Shown here: positions 49,519 to 57,488 of the stretch, in pieces
Numbering within the stretch: the first letter of the stretch is position 1
Layout of the letters: each line of letters begins with the position of its first letter
DNA from: Candidatus Leptofilum proximum
GTDB lineage: Bacteria > Chloroflexota > Anaerolineae > Promineifilales > Promineifilaceae
Direction: 5' to 3'
Length of the DNA: 64,000 bases
Assembly (NCBI GenBank): GCA_016710325.1
Contig: JADJXK010000002.1
Span: 930,001-994,000, forward strand
Program-made: the position numbers and the translations under genes
The notes under the pieces: generated by a model
The model's input: only the letters and a program-made list of their open reading frames with translations
Told to the model about the DNA's origin: nothing
The model's database searches: none

Positions 49519-51492
49519 CTATCGCATCTCGTCTGACCTGAACAGATTTTGATCTACCGGATGGCCATTTCCGTTTTTGCGCCGAATCTGGTGCGGAACG
49601 ATGGTCAGCACCACCCGCTCCAGACCATTCAGGGCCAGGTTAAAGATGAGAACGCTGTTCTGGTGCAGCATTTGTTCCCACGCCGTCTCCATGGCCAGGT
49701 GCCCCACCACCACATGAATGATGGTGTCTGGATTTTCCACCAGGAGTTTTTCCACGTACGTCCGTATTGGCCGGTTGAGCTGCCGGTACGGCGACGGCAC
49801 CACCACCAGCTTGCCTTCGCCGATAATCGCATTCCACTGGGCCATGACTTTGCTGGCTTTTTCTGGGTTAATGCCAACGTGTACCGCGTGCCACGGGTGG
49901 TTCAGCGATTTGGCAAAATTGACCAGTTCCAGCGTGCCGGAGTGAACCCCATCCACCAGCACCAGCGTTTGTACGGGAAAGGTGGTGACGTCATAGTGGT
50001 GGGCATCCAGGTGCAGGTTACGCGCCACGGCCTTGTAATGATGGTGAACCCGGAAAAAGGCAAACACCAACACCGGAATGAGCACAATGACAAACCAGGC
50101 GCCAGAGGTGAACTTGGTAATGGCAAAAATGAGCATCACAATGCCGGTGCAGACGGCGCCAAAAGCGCTGATGACCATTTTCAGCCGCCAGCGTGGATCA
50201 TACTCCATCATGGTTTCCAGACCCTGAACCTTTTCGCCGGGCTTTAAACGGCCGATTTTCCGCAGCCGCACCACCATACCCGATTGCGAAATGGTAAAGC
50301 TCAGAAACACGCCAATGGCATACAAAGGAATCAGTGCCGTGGTGCGGGCATTCATCACAATCACCAGCAGCGAGGCCATGACCGCCAGCGTAATGATCCC
50401 CCAGTTGAAGACCAAACGGCCGCCGCGATAAGTCAACTGGCGCGGCAAAAAGCCATCACCCGCGTGCAGCGCCGCCAGCCGGGGGAAATCGGCGTAGCTG
50501 GTGTTGGCCGCCATCAGCAAAATCAGGGCAGTGCCAGCCACGATGGCCAGGTAGAGAATGCTGCCATCACCAAATACCACCCGCCCCAGCTGAGAAATCA
50601 CTGTTTCCGCTTCGCTGGGCAGCGCCTGAATCTGGTGCGCCAGAAAGGTAATGGTGAGAAAAATGGAAATCAGAATACCGCTCATCCATTGCAGGGTAAC
50701 GGCCGCATTGTGGCTGGGCGGCTCTTTAAACGCCGTAATCCCATTGGAAATCGCCTCGATGCCGGTCAGGGCGGCCGAACCGCTGGAAAAGGCGCGCAGA
50801 ATGAGGAAAAGGGTCAACGCCTCCACCGCGCCGGTTTCCACCATCTCCACACCGGTCACCACACCCAGGGTCCCCGTAAAATACCGGAACATGCCCACCA
50901 CGAGCGTCAGCAGCATGGTGCCCAGGAAAAAGTAGGTGGGGATGGCAAAAACGGTGCCACTTTCCTTCACGCCGCGCAAATTCACCAGGGTCATCACCAA
51001 AATCACCAGCAGGGCCATCTCCACGCGAAACGGCAGCAAGGTGGGAAACGCCGAGACGATTTGGGCCACGCCAGAGGAAATGCTCACGGCAACGGTCAGG
51101 ATGTAGTCGGTTAGCAGCGCGGCCCCGGCAATTTGGGCCGCCACCTCGCCCAGGTTGTCACGGGCCACAATGTAGGCGCCACCGCCGTTAGGGTAGGCGT
51201 AAATCGTCTGGCGATAAGAAATCGTGACAATCGTTAGCAGCACGGCAATGGCGATGGAGAGCGGGATGGAAATCCCTAGAATGGCGCTACTCGTACCGGC
51301 CAGGGCCAGGATGAAGAGGATCTCTTCAGTGGCGTAAGCCGTGGAAGAAAGCGCATCGGAGGCAAAAACGGCCAAGCCGATGATGCGGTTGACTTTTTGG
51401 TGTTCCAGATCGCGGGTGGCAATGGGCTTACCGAAGAGAAATTGCGAAAGGGAAAAGCGCGAGGGCTTTTGCGGTGAAGTAATGTTGTCCAT
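49519..51492 (-). CDS. kimA: KimA-type potassium importer (APC superfamily)
   Basis: 657 residues. About twelve membrane helices (~35-480) with APC features (VFASDALSSTAYATEEILFI, YPNGGGAYIVARDNLGEVA, FSSGSALTGIEAISNG-like segment) and a ~170-residue cytosolic tail (HYDVTTFPVQTLVLVDGVHS, IRTYVEKLLVENPDTIIHVV) resembling the C-terminal domain of KimA (formerly YdaO). KimA imports K+ with protons and is inhibited by c-di-AMP in Firmicutes. The location beside kdp genes supports K+ over amino acids as substrate. It starts directly after the stop codon of Usp paralog 2. Confidence 0.8.
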   Translation of the reverse strand: MDNITSPQKPSRFSLSQFLFGKPIATRDLEHQKVNRIIGLAVFASDALSSTAYATEEILFILALAGTSSAILGISIPLSIAIAVLLTIVTISYRQTIYAYPNGGGAYIVARDNLGEVAAQIAGAALLTDYILTVAVSISSGVAQIVSAFPTLLPFRVEMALLVILVMTLVNLRGVKESGTVFAIPTYFFLGTMLLTLVVGMFRYFTGTLGVVTGVEMVETGAVEALTLFLILRAFSSGSAALTGIEAISNGITAFKEPPSHNAAVTLQWMSGILISIFLTITFLAHQIQALPSEAETVISQLGRVVFGDGSILYLAIVAGTALILLMAANTSYADFPRLAALHAGDGFLPRQLTYRGGRLVFNWGIITLAVMASLLVIVMNARTTALIPLYAIGVFLSFTISQSGMVVRLRKIGRLKPGEKVQGLETMMEYDPRWRLKMVISAFGAVCTGIVMLIFAITKFTSGAWFVIVLIPVLVFAFFRVHHHYKAVARNLHLDAHHYDVTTFPVQTLVLVDGVHSGTLELVNFAKSLNHPWHAVHVGINPEKASKVMAQWNAIIGEGKLVVVPSPYRQLNRPIRTYVEKLLVENPDTIIHVVVGHLAMETAWEQMLHQNSVLIFNLALNGLERVVLTIVPHQIRRKNGNGHPVDQNLFRSDEMR

Positions 51493-52032
51493 TTATTTGT
51501 TCCAATTCCTCATGGCAGATGAGGTTAAATGTATCTGGTGGCGATCCAGCTTGACCGCCAGATCATGTTGCAGCGTCAGCGATGGGGTCCAGGTGAGAGA
51601 CGGGATGAGGTCATCCAGGGTGAGCAGCAGCTGGTTTTGCCGCGCCAGCTGACGGTTCAGCAGCCAGCGGCGCACGTGGTGCCAGTAAGGTAGGGTGGTG
51701 GGTGAAATATGGGCAATAACGGCCGTAACCCCCAACGCCTCAGCCGCTCCCACCAGAGCGTGCCAATAATTAGCATACGGGCACACCTGAATCTGCAAAC
51801 AGACGCCATAATCTTCGGCCGTCGCCGTCATGTCCTTCAGGACGTCAGCGTCGTCCTGGGTAAAGTCCAAGGCGCCTGCCTCCGTCCCCAGCAGCGCCGG
51901 GTGGCGCACCGGCACCATTTTCAGCAGCACAATATCCGTCTGGCGGCGGCGCGACATGGCGCAGGCCAGGTGCAGCGCCGCCGACGTCCAGGCGAGATCA
52001 CTCATTACAATCAGCAATCGGGATTGGCTCAC
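51493..52032 (-). CDS. Usp-like protein, paralog 2 of the potassium island
   Basis: 179 residues from a GTG start: SQSRLLIVMSDLAWTSAALH, IVLLKMVPVRHPALLGTEAG, TAEDYGVCLQIQVCPYANYW, VTAVIAHISPTTLPYWHHV. Paralog of the protein at 48821. GGAGGCGTTTGCC precedes the GTG at 52032; the in-frame TTG at 52047 lies before that SD sequence. The stop codon abuts the kimA ATG, so it is the leading gene of a usp-kimA operon. A regulatory role for KimA is inferred only from position. Confidence 0.72.
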   Translation of the reverse strand: MSQSRLLIVMSDLAWTSAALHLACAMSRRRQTDIVLLKMVPVRHPALLGTEAGALDFTQDDADVLKDMTATAEDYGVCLQIQVCPYANYWHALVGAAEALGVTAVIAHISPTTLPYWHHVRRWLLNRQLARQNQLLLTLDDLIPSLTWTPSLTLQHDLAVKLDRHQIHLTSSAMRNWNK

Positions 52033-52141
52033 GGCAAACGCCTCCAATAAAGCATCTTTTGGTCCACACTGTTTGTTTTCTGTGGCCCATAACAGCTTAT
52101 CGTGACGGCCGTAAAAATTGTGTCAGGGGAAAATGCGACCC

Positions 52142-52191
52142 GGATTAAGTTTGTATCAAGAAAAGGCCCGGGGAGTTAAGGAATTATCAAG
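52142..52191 (-). promoter_or_regulatory. Direct repeats upstream of the usp-kimA operon
   Basis: GGATTAAGTTTGTATCAAG (52142-52160) and GGAGTTAAGGAATTATCAAG (52172-52191) are imperfect direct repeats with starts 30 bp apart, about three helical turns. Related words occur upstream of Usp paralog 1 and of kdp. The site lies between this operon and the second response regulator gene. Confidence 0.5.
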
Positions 52192-52198
52192 CAGGGTG

Positions 52199-52891
52199 TC
52201 AGGCAATATCGACAAAGCGGTAGCCAATGCCCGGCTCGTTGAGGATGTAACGCACGTTGGCAGCGGGGTCTTCGCGCAGTTTTTTGCGGATCTGGTTAAT
52301 GTAAGTGCGCACGTAATGGGTCATCTCGGCGTAGTCGGGACCCCACACTTTGCTGAGGATGGCACGATGGGTCATCAGTTGGCCGGGATGGGTGGCCAGC
52401 AGGCACAATACGTCGTATTCGATGGGGGTGAGGTGCACGTCTTCGCCACCTACGGTGACCTGGTGTTTAACCAGGTCGATCTTCAAATCGCCAGTCACAA
52501 TGATGGCCGCGGGGGTGGTGGCTGGCTCCCGTGCCACCCGCCGCAGCACGGCCTGGATGCGCGCCTTCAGTTCTTCCATGCTGAACGGCTTGGTCAGGTA
52601 ATCATCGGCCCCGGCGTTAAGCGCCTGCACCTTGGACCGCTCGTCGCCGCGGACGGAAAGTATGATGATGGGCACATGGCTCCACTGGCGCAGGCGCTGG
52701 CATACCTCCAGGCCGTCGATGCCGCTGCCCAGGGCGATATCTAACACCAGCAGATCCGGTTGGTGCAGGCGTACGGCCGTTAACGCTTCTTCCCCGTTTG
52801 CGGCCGTTTCCACCGCATAACCGTGTCCGATCAGGCCCGTTTGCAGCAGTTTGCGGATTTGCGGTTCATCATCAACGATCAGAATGCGCAT
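52199..52891 (-). CDS. OmpR-family response regulator, second KdpE-like
   Basis: 230 residues: receiver (~1-118) with Asp7/Asp8, phospho-acceptor Asp51 (LLVLDIALGSGIDGLEV) and Lys in YLTKPFSMEEL, then a winged helix (~130-230: LTPIEYDVLCLLATHPG, YVRTYINQIRKKLREDPA). It overlaps the upstream kinase gene by 20 bases, so the two are a cognate pair. Its closeness to KdpE and its position make K+ or osmotic genes the likely targets. Confidence 0.88.
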   Translation of the reverse strand: MRILIVDDEPQIRKLLQTGLIGHGYAVETAANGEEALTAVRLHQPDLLVLDIALGSGIDGLEVCQRLRQWSHVPIIILSVRGDERSKVQALNAGADDYLTKPFSMEELKARIQAVLRRVAREPATTPAAIIVTGDLKIDLVKHQVTVGGEDVHLTPIEYDVLCLLATHPGQLMTHRAILSKVWGPDYAEMTHYVRTYINQIRKKLREDPAANVRYILNEPGIGYRFVDIA

Positions 52892-54314
52892 CTGGTTCTT
52901 CCGTCAGGGGTGAACGCGGCAAGGCCATGACAAAGGTTGCTCCACCGCCAGGGGTATCTTCCACCCAGATACGCCCCTGGTGTGCCAGCACAATGCCCTC
53001 GCTGATGGCCAGTCCCAGGCCAACCTGCCCGTTATCACCCCGATAAAATGGTTCCATAATGTGCGCCTTTTCTTCGGCTGGAATGGTCGGGCCGTGATTC
53101 ACCACGATCAGGCGCACCGTTTGTTCATCAAAATCGCCGCGAATTTCCACCTGGCTGGCAGGCGGCTCGTAGCGCAGCGCATTGTTGGTAATGTTGCTCA
53201 GCGCTTGCAGCATCAGCCCCTGGTCACAGCGGACCAGCGGCATATCGTCGGGGAAGTCCAGCCGGATGCGGGTGGCGTGGTTCGACTGCCACGCTTTGGC
53301 CGCCACGTCCCCGGCAATCTCTGAAAAGTCGGCCCAATCTTCGTGCAGCTTTAAGGCGCCCGCCTGCAGGCGAGACATTTCCAGCAAGTTCCCCACCAGC
53401 TGGTCCAGGGTGTCAGCCTCTTGCTCAATCACCCGCGTCATTTCCTGTTTTTCGGCCAGAGAGATTTGTTCACGCAGGGCGAGCAGGTTGCTGGCGGCCG
53501 TTTTAATAATGGTGATCGGGGTGCGCAAATCGTGGGAAACGGCGTGCAGCAGCGTCGTCTTCAAACGATCTGCCTCGGCAATGGCCCGGCTGCGCTGCAC
53601 CTTCTCGGCCAGCTCGATGCGCTGCAGGGCCATGGCCGCCTGCACCACACAAGACATCAAAAAACGCCGCTGACCTTCCGTTGGCGCGCTGGAAAAATCG
53701 GCGCGCAGCGTGCCATAAATCTGCTCTTTGGTTCCGATCAGAAGGTAAATCGTTGTCTGACTTCGGTCGGTCGGGGGCGATTCTTCCGACGGCAAAATCG
53801 TGCAGGCAACGATGGGCAAATTTTCCCGGACGACGGCTTGCAGCGTCTGGTAAATTTCGGCGCGTTCGTTGAGGCGGTTAAAGGCGCTGCTTAGTTCATA
53901 GAGAATATTTTGCTCATGAGCGCGGAAACGGGCCATTTCCGCTTGCCGCCGGGCAAAGGCAGCCAGCTGCCCGGTTATCAGCGCCACCAGCAGAAAAATG
54001 AACAGGTCGAGCAGTTCTCTGGGATCTTTAACGGTGAGGGTGTAATACGGCCGTATCAAAAAAAAGTTAAAGCAGAAAAAGCTCACAAAAGCGGCAGTCA
54101 ATGAGGGTGTGGTGCCCAGCCAGACGGCCACCACCAGCGTCAGCAAAAGGTAAATCAGCGAAAAATTGGCCAGCGTCAGCGCATTGCGAATGCGCCACAG
54201 CGGCAGGGTGACCAGCAGGACCAGCCCGGCGGCGATGATGGATCGCAGCGGCACGCGGGTGGGGAGAGGTTTTGTGAAGAGCATATGATGGCTGTCCCGT
54301 AAACCGCTAACCAT
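52872..54314 (-). CDS. KdpD-like sensor kinase lacking the N-terminal KdpD/Usp half
   Basis: About 480 residues. Four membrane helices of the DUF4118 type (~20-125: IIAAGLVLLVTLPLW, FFCFNFFLIRPYYTLTVKDP), a GAF-like domain (~140-240), HisKA with His261 (AVSHDLRTPITIIKTAAS) and HATPase_c (NITNNALRYEP, VGLGLAISEGIVLAH). It matches the C-terminal half of KdpD; the ATP-binding KdpD domain is absent. Start: a TTG at 54380 gives 22 more residues without family likeness; the ATG at 54314 follows AGGAAACCGC and a TAGAAT box; an ATG at 54284 is also possible. Confidence 0.85.
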   Translation of the reverse strand: MVSGLRDSHHMLFTKPLPTRVPLRSIIAAGLVLLVTLPLWRIRNALTLANFSLIYLLLTLVVAVWLGTTPSLTAAFVSFFCFNFFLIRPYYTLTVKDPRELLDLFIFLLVALITGQLAAFARRQAEMARFRAHEQNILYELSSAFNRLNERAEIYQTLQAVVRENLPIVACTILPSEESPPTDRSQTTIYLLIGTKEQIYGTLRADFSSAPTEGQRRFLMSCVVQAAMALQRIELAEKVQRSRAIAEADRLKTTLLHAVSHDLRTPITIIKTAASNLLALREQISLAEKQEMTRVIEQEADTLDQLVGNLLEMSRLQAGALKLHEDWADFSEIAGDVAAKAWQSNHATRIRLDFPDDMPLVRCDQGLMLQALSNITNNALRYEPPASQVEIRGDFDEQTVRLIVVNHGPTIPAEEKAHIMEPFYRGDNGQVGLGLAISEGIVLAHQGRIWVEDTPGGGATFVMALPRSPLTEEPDAHSDR

Positions 54315-54380
54315 TTTTTGCGGTTTCCTGCCGTATTCTATCCAGGTGAGGGGTAACGGCACAAGAAACGGCCGATTCAA

Positions 54381-54409
54381 TTGGAGCGACCGGGCACTGA
54401 CTTTATAAT
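54381..54409 (+). promoter_or_regulatory. Promoter of the esterase gene (leaderless)
   Basis: TTGGAG (54381-54386), a 17-bp spacer and TATAAT (54404-54409). The ATG starts 7 bases after the -10 box, exactly where transcription should begin, and no SD sequence is possible. Confidence 0.75.
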
Positions 54410-54415
54410 GCGGGC

Positions 54416-55303
54416 ATGGAATTTATTTTTTGGCTGACGGCCGTTCTCCTGACCCTCATCATCCTCCTGATTTACGAAACCAGGCGGCGGCGGGCAACAC
54501 TGCTGGCAACGGTGGACGTGGTGTCGCTGCCGGCGTTTGCTTCGCAGGCGCTGGGGAACAGCCGAGAGATTACCGTTTTTTTGCCGCCAGGGTATGCCCA
54601 GGTGGGTAATCGCCGCTATCCTACTCTCTACGTCAACGACGGGCAGGACCAGGAAGCGCTGCAACTGCGTGAAACGCTGGCCAAACTGTTCCAGCGGCAG
54701 CAGCTTCCGCCGATCATCGTGGTGGCTGTGCCTACCAATGATGAACGCCTGCACGAGTACGGCACGGCCGTTTGCCCCAACGCGCAAAATTTAGGCACGA
54801 AGGCGGGTGAGTACGGCCGTTTCCTCACCACCGAACTCATGCCCGCCATCAACCAGCAGTTCCACACCAGCCAAGACCCGACCGAAACCGGCATCTTTGG
54901 CGTCTCGCTGGGCGGGCTGTCTGCCTTTGACATTGCCTGGAACCATCCTGATCTGTTTGGCATCGTGGGCGTGATGTCTGGCTCCTTTTGGTGGCGTGCC
55001 GCGGCAGATGAGGTGGTGATGCCGCCCAACCAGCTCATCGCCCATGAGATGGTGCGGCAAACCACAGAAAAGCCTGCCCTCCGCCTCTGGTTTGAAGCTG
55101 CCACGCAAGACGAAGCCAGCGACCGGGACAACAACGGCATCATCGACGCCATTCAAGATACGCTGGAGTTGGTTGAGGAACTGGAAAAAATTGGCTTTTC
55201 ACGCGGCATGGACGTGGCGTACGTGGAAGTCCCCGGTGGACGGCATAACTACGACACCTGGGCAGAGCTCTTTCCCCACTTTCTGCGCTGGGCGTTTGGT
55301 TAG
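54416..55303 (+). CDS. Membrane-anchored esterase (alpha/beta hydrolase, Fes/EstD-like)
   Basis: 295 residues. A membrane helix (~4-20) followed by an enterochelin-esterase-like alpha/beta hydrolase: EITVFLPPGY, YPTLYVNDGQD, nucleophile Ser164 in GVSLGG, LFGIVGVMSGSFWW, and a C-terminal His in PGGRHNYDTWAE. It would hydrolyse an ester outside the membrane or at its surface. The transcript appears to be leaderless. It ends in a 28-bp palindrome shared with the convergent gene. Confidence 0.85.
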   Translation: MEFIFWLTAVLLTLIILLIYETRRRRATLLATVDVVSLPAFASQALGNSREITVFLPPGYAQVGNRRYPTLYVNDGQDQEALQLRETLAKLFQRQQLPPIIVVAVPTNDERLHEYGTAVCPNAQNLGTKAGEYGRFLTTELMPAINQQFHTSQDPTETGIFGVSLGGLSAFDIAWNHPDLFGIVGVMSGSFWWRAAADEVVMPPNQLIAHEMVRQTTEKPALRLWFEAATQDEASDRDNNGIIDAIQDTLELVEELEKIGFSRGMDVAYVEVPGGRHNYDTWAELFPHFLRWAFG

Positions 55304-55330
55304 TAGGGACAAGGCATGCCTTGTCCCTAC
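55303..55330. terminator. Perfect 28-bp palindrome between convergent stop codons
   Basis: GTAGGGACAAGGCA and its exact complement TGCCTTGTCCCTAC meet without a spacer. The palindrome starts at the last base of the esterase stop codon and contains the whole TAG stop codon of the convergent methyltransferase gene (55327-55329). As RNA it would fold on both strands, though no T-tract follows. Probably a dispersed intergenic palindrome serving as a shared end signal. Confidence 0.7.
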
Positions 55331-56079
55331 CATTGGCGGTAGTAAAGTTCGGTGGTGTAGAGGATGTGAATACGGCCGTCCACCGCATTCACCGCAACCA
55401 AGTCGCGCAGTTCGGCCAGCATTGGCTCGTGACGCGGATCACCCGCCAGCGGCGCAAAAGATGAGGAAAGCAGCCCGCCCGTGACGCCCGCCAGATCGTA
55501 GGACCATTCGTGCGGGAAGACACGCATCTGCGTCTCCTCTCCCAAATAGGCCAGCACGTTGCCACGCAGCTCATCTTTCCGTTCCGGTTTGTTTGAGAGG
55601 TAGCGCTGGTACAGCTGGCCATAGCCCCGCATGAAGGGCGAGGCATCAAAATCCATTGTGTTCCACAGCAGAACCACAAAGCCGCCAGGCCGCAAAATGC
55701 GCCGCAGCTCCGGCAGCGATGTTTGCCGGTCGAACCAGTGGGCGGCCTGCCCCGCCGTGACAAAATCGACCGAAGCGTCGGGCAAGGTGGTAGTTTCGGC
55801 CGTGCCGTTGATGCTGGCGAAGTGTGGAAATTCGGCCAGGAATGTTTCGCCCGCTTCGCGCATCTCCTTGTTTGGTTCCACACCAAACACCCGGTTGCCG
55901 TTCTGCAAAAACAGCCGGGCCAGAATGCCCGTGCCGGAACCGATGTCGGCGATGACGGCCGTTTCATCCAGCCCACACTCCACGCGCAGGCAATCTAAAA
56001 AGGCCGCTGGGTACGACGGTCGATACTTAACATAATTTTCCACACGGTTGGAAAAACGTTGGGTGGGTTTGAGGTCCAT
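55327..56079 (-). CDS. Class I SAM-dependent methyltransferase
   Basis: 250 residues. Methyltransf_11/UbiE-like: an N-terminal NYVKYRPSYP segment, SAM loop VIADIGSGTGILARLFLQNG, acidic FGVEPN, TTLPDASVDFVTAGQAAHWF and LRRILRPGGFVVLLW. The ATG at 56079 is used because family similarity (DLKPTQRFSNRVENYV) begins there; a promoter at 56148-56120 leaves about 33 bases of leader. Substrate unknown. Confidence 0.85.
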   Translation of the reverse strand: MDLKPTQRFSNRVENYVKYRPSYPAAFLDCLRVECGLDETAVIADIGSGTGILARLFLQNGNRVFGVEPNKEMREAGETFLAEFPHFASINGTAETTTLPDASVDFVTAGQAAHWFDRQTSLPELRRILRPGGFVVLLWNTMDFDASPFMRGYGQLYQRYLSNKPERKDELRGNVLAYLGEETQMRVFPHEWSYDLAGVTGGLLSSSFAPLAGDPRHEPMLAELRDLVAVNAVDGRIHILYTTELYYRQW

Positions 56080-56119
56080 AGGGCTGTTTTTAATTAATCG
56101 CTCGCCTGCGATGGGTAAC

Positions 56120-56148
56120 ATTTTACCGTGGATATAAAATCGATCCAA
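56120..56148 (-). promoter_or_regulatory. Promoter of the methyltransferase gene at 55327
   Basis: Minus-strand TTGGAT (56148-56143), a 17-bp spacer and TAAAAT (56125-56120). Confidence 0.6.
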
Positions 56149-56213
56149 CGATCCATTTGTCGCCGCGCATTTTCCGTTAAGATTAACCCAGCTCAACAAC
56201 CAGGAGAAAAATC

Positions 56214-56783
56214 ATGATTGAACAACTGCGCGAGGCGCATTTTCCGGGAAAATTAGATGATGAGGTGACGGTAACGGCCGTTTCCCGGCAAACCTTCTAC
56301 GAAGTCACCAACCAGCTCTACCAGCACATCTTCACCCCGCTTGGCGAACTGGGGCTGTACCAGGACCCCACGCCGCAAAACAGCCTGGCCAAAACGCTGG
56401 CCGGGCAAATCCACGCCGAATATTTTGTCTTTTACACCACGGCCAACGAACCCGTAGGCTTCTCGATGGGCAAGGTGGTGAACGGGCAAACGTTTTTCAT
56501 GGAGTGGAGCGGCATCCTGCCTGCCTACCAGCGGCGCGGTCTTTACTCCCGCTTTTTAGACGTTTTGATTCCTTACCTGCAAGCGTTAGGCATTGATCGT
56601 GTGACGAGCAACCACATGGGCAACAATCGCCCGGTACTCATCGCCAAGCTGAAGGCGGGTTTCATCATTACCGGCATGACGCTGGATGAGCGACACGGTA
56701 TGTTGGTCTGGCTGGCGCGCTTCCTCTCGCCGGAGCGGCAGCACGGCTTTGAAAGTGCCTTTAGCCTGCCAAACTTTGGATAG
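56214..56783 (+). CDS. GNAT-family N-acetyltransferase
   Basis: 189 residues. The acetyl-CoA-binding core is FFMEWSGILPAYQRRGLYSR followed by LDVLIPYLQALGIDRVTSNH and VLIAKLKAGFIITGM. The N-terminal ~70 residues (TFYEVTNQLYQHIFTPLGEL) are less typical. CAGGAGAAAAATC precedes the ATG. Acceptor substrate unknown. It converges on the CPT-like gene with 3 bases between stop codons. Confidence 0.85.
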   Translation: MIEQLREAHFPGKLDDEVTVTAVSRQTFYEVTNQLYQHIFTPLGELGLYQDPTPQNSLAKTLAGQIHAEYFVFYTTANEPVGFSMGKVVNGQTFFMEWSGILPAYQRRGLYSRFLDVLIPYLQALGIDRVTSNHMGNNRPVLIAKLKAGFIITGMTLDERHGMLVWLARFLSPERQHGFESAFSLPNFG

Positions 56784-56786
56784 GGC

Positions 56787-57404
56787 TCAAGCAAACCGCT
56801 CTGCGAGCTGGCGGAACACGACCGGTGGCACAGGCTGGCTGACAGCGGCTTTCACCTGCCGGGCACATTCGGTGGGAGAGAGATGTGTCGTGTCTACCTC
56901 CACGTCGTACCGCCCATGGGCATGCACCAGTGGGTAAAACGTCCGTGCCCCGCCCGGCGCCCGATCGCCCCGATCCCGTTCACGCTGCTCCGCCACGGCC
57001 AGGTCACAGCGCACGCCGACAAACCAGACGGGCAGGGTGTGCAGCGCCTTCACCGCCTCATGTAATACTTGCGGATGGTAAAAGACGTCTTCCACAATAA
57101 TGTTGTTTCCCGCCGTCGCCCAGCCAGCCAACGAACCATACAGCCCGGCAAAAAAACGGAACCCTGCCGGACCAATCCGCACTTCGGCCAGGGCATCGTT
57201 CTGGAAAACCGCCAGCAGGCCATCTGCAGCCGCCGGGTTCTGCCCGTCGCTGTAAACCAGGAAATCTTGCGGCCAGCTCTGCTGAAACATATCAACGCTC
57301 AGGTGAAAATAGCGCTGGTCCATCATGCCCTGCAGCGCGCGAGCCAGGGTGGACTTGCCGCTGCTGGACGTGCCGTTGATCAGTATGATTTTACCCGCAG
57401 CCAC
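56787..57404 (-). CDS. Chloramphenicol phosphotransferase-like P-loop kinase
   Basis: 205 residues. Walker A NGTSSSGKSTLA (10-21), catalytic Asp in HLSVDMFQ, a lid-like Arg-rich segment EQRERDRGDRAPGGA and HAHGRYDVEVDTTHLSPTEC near the end, as in the CPT/AAA_33 family. It would phosphorylate a small molecule; an antibiotic substrate is possible but not shown by sequence, and many relatives are housekeeping kinases of unknown target. Confidence 0.8.
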   Translation of the reverse strand: MAAGKIILINGTSSSGKSTLARALQGMMDQRYFHLSVDMFQQSWPQDFLVYSDGQNPAAADGLLAVFQNDALAEVRIGPAGFRFFAGLYGSLAGWATAGNNIIVEDVFYHPQVLHEAVKALHTLPVWFVGVRCDLAVAEQRERDRGDRAPGGARTFYPLVHAHGRYDVEVDTTHLSPTECARQVKAAVSQPVPPVVFRQLAERFA

Positions 57405-57488
57405 ATTCCCGCTCCTTTACTGGCGATGCCTGCTTACATATCGGAAACTTTTTCATCAACAGCGGTTTCCGGCAGTGTTTAATGGTCT

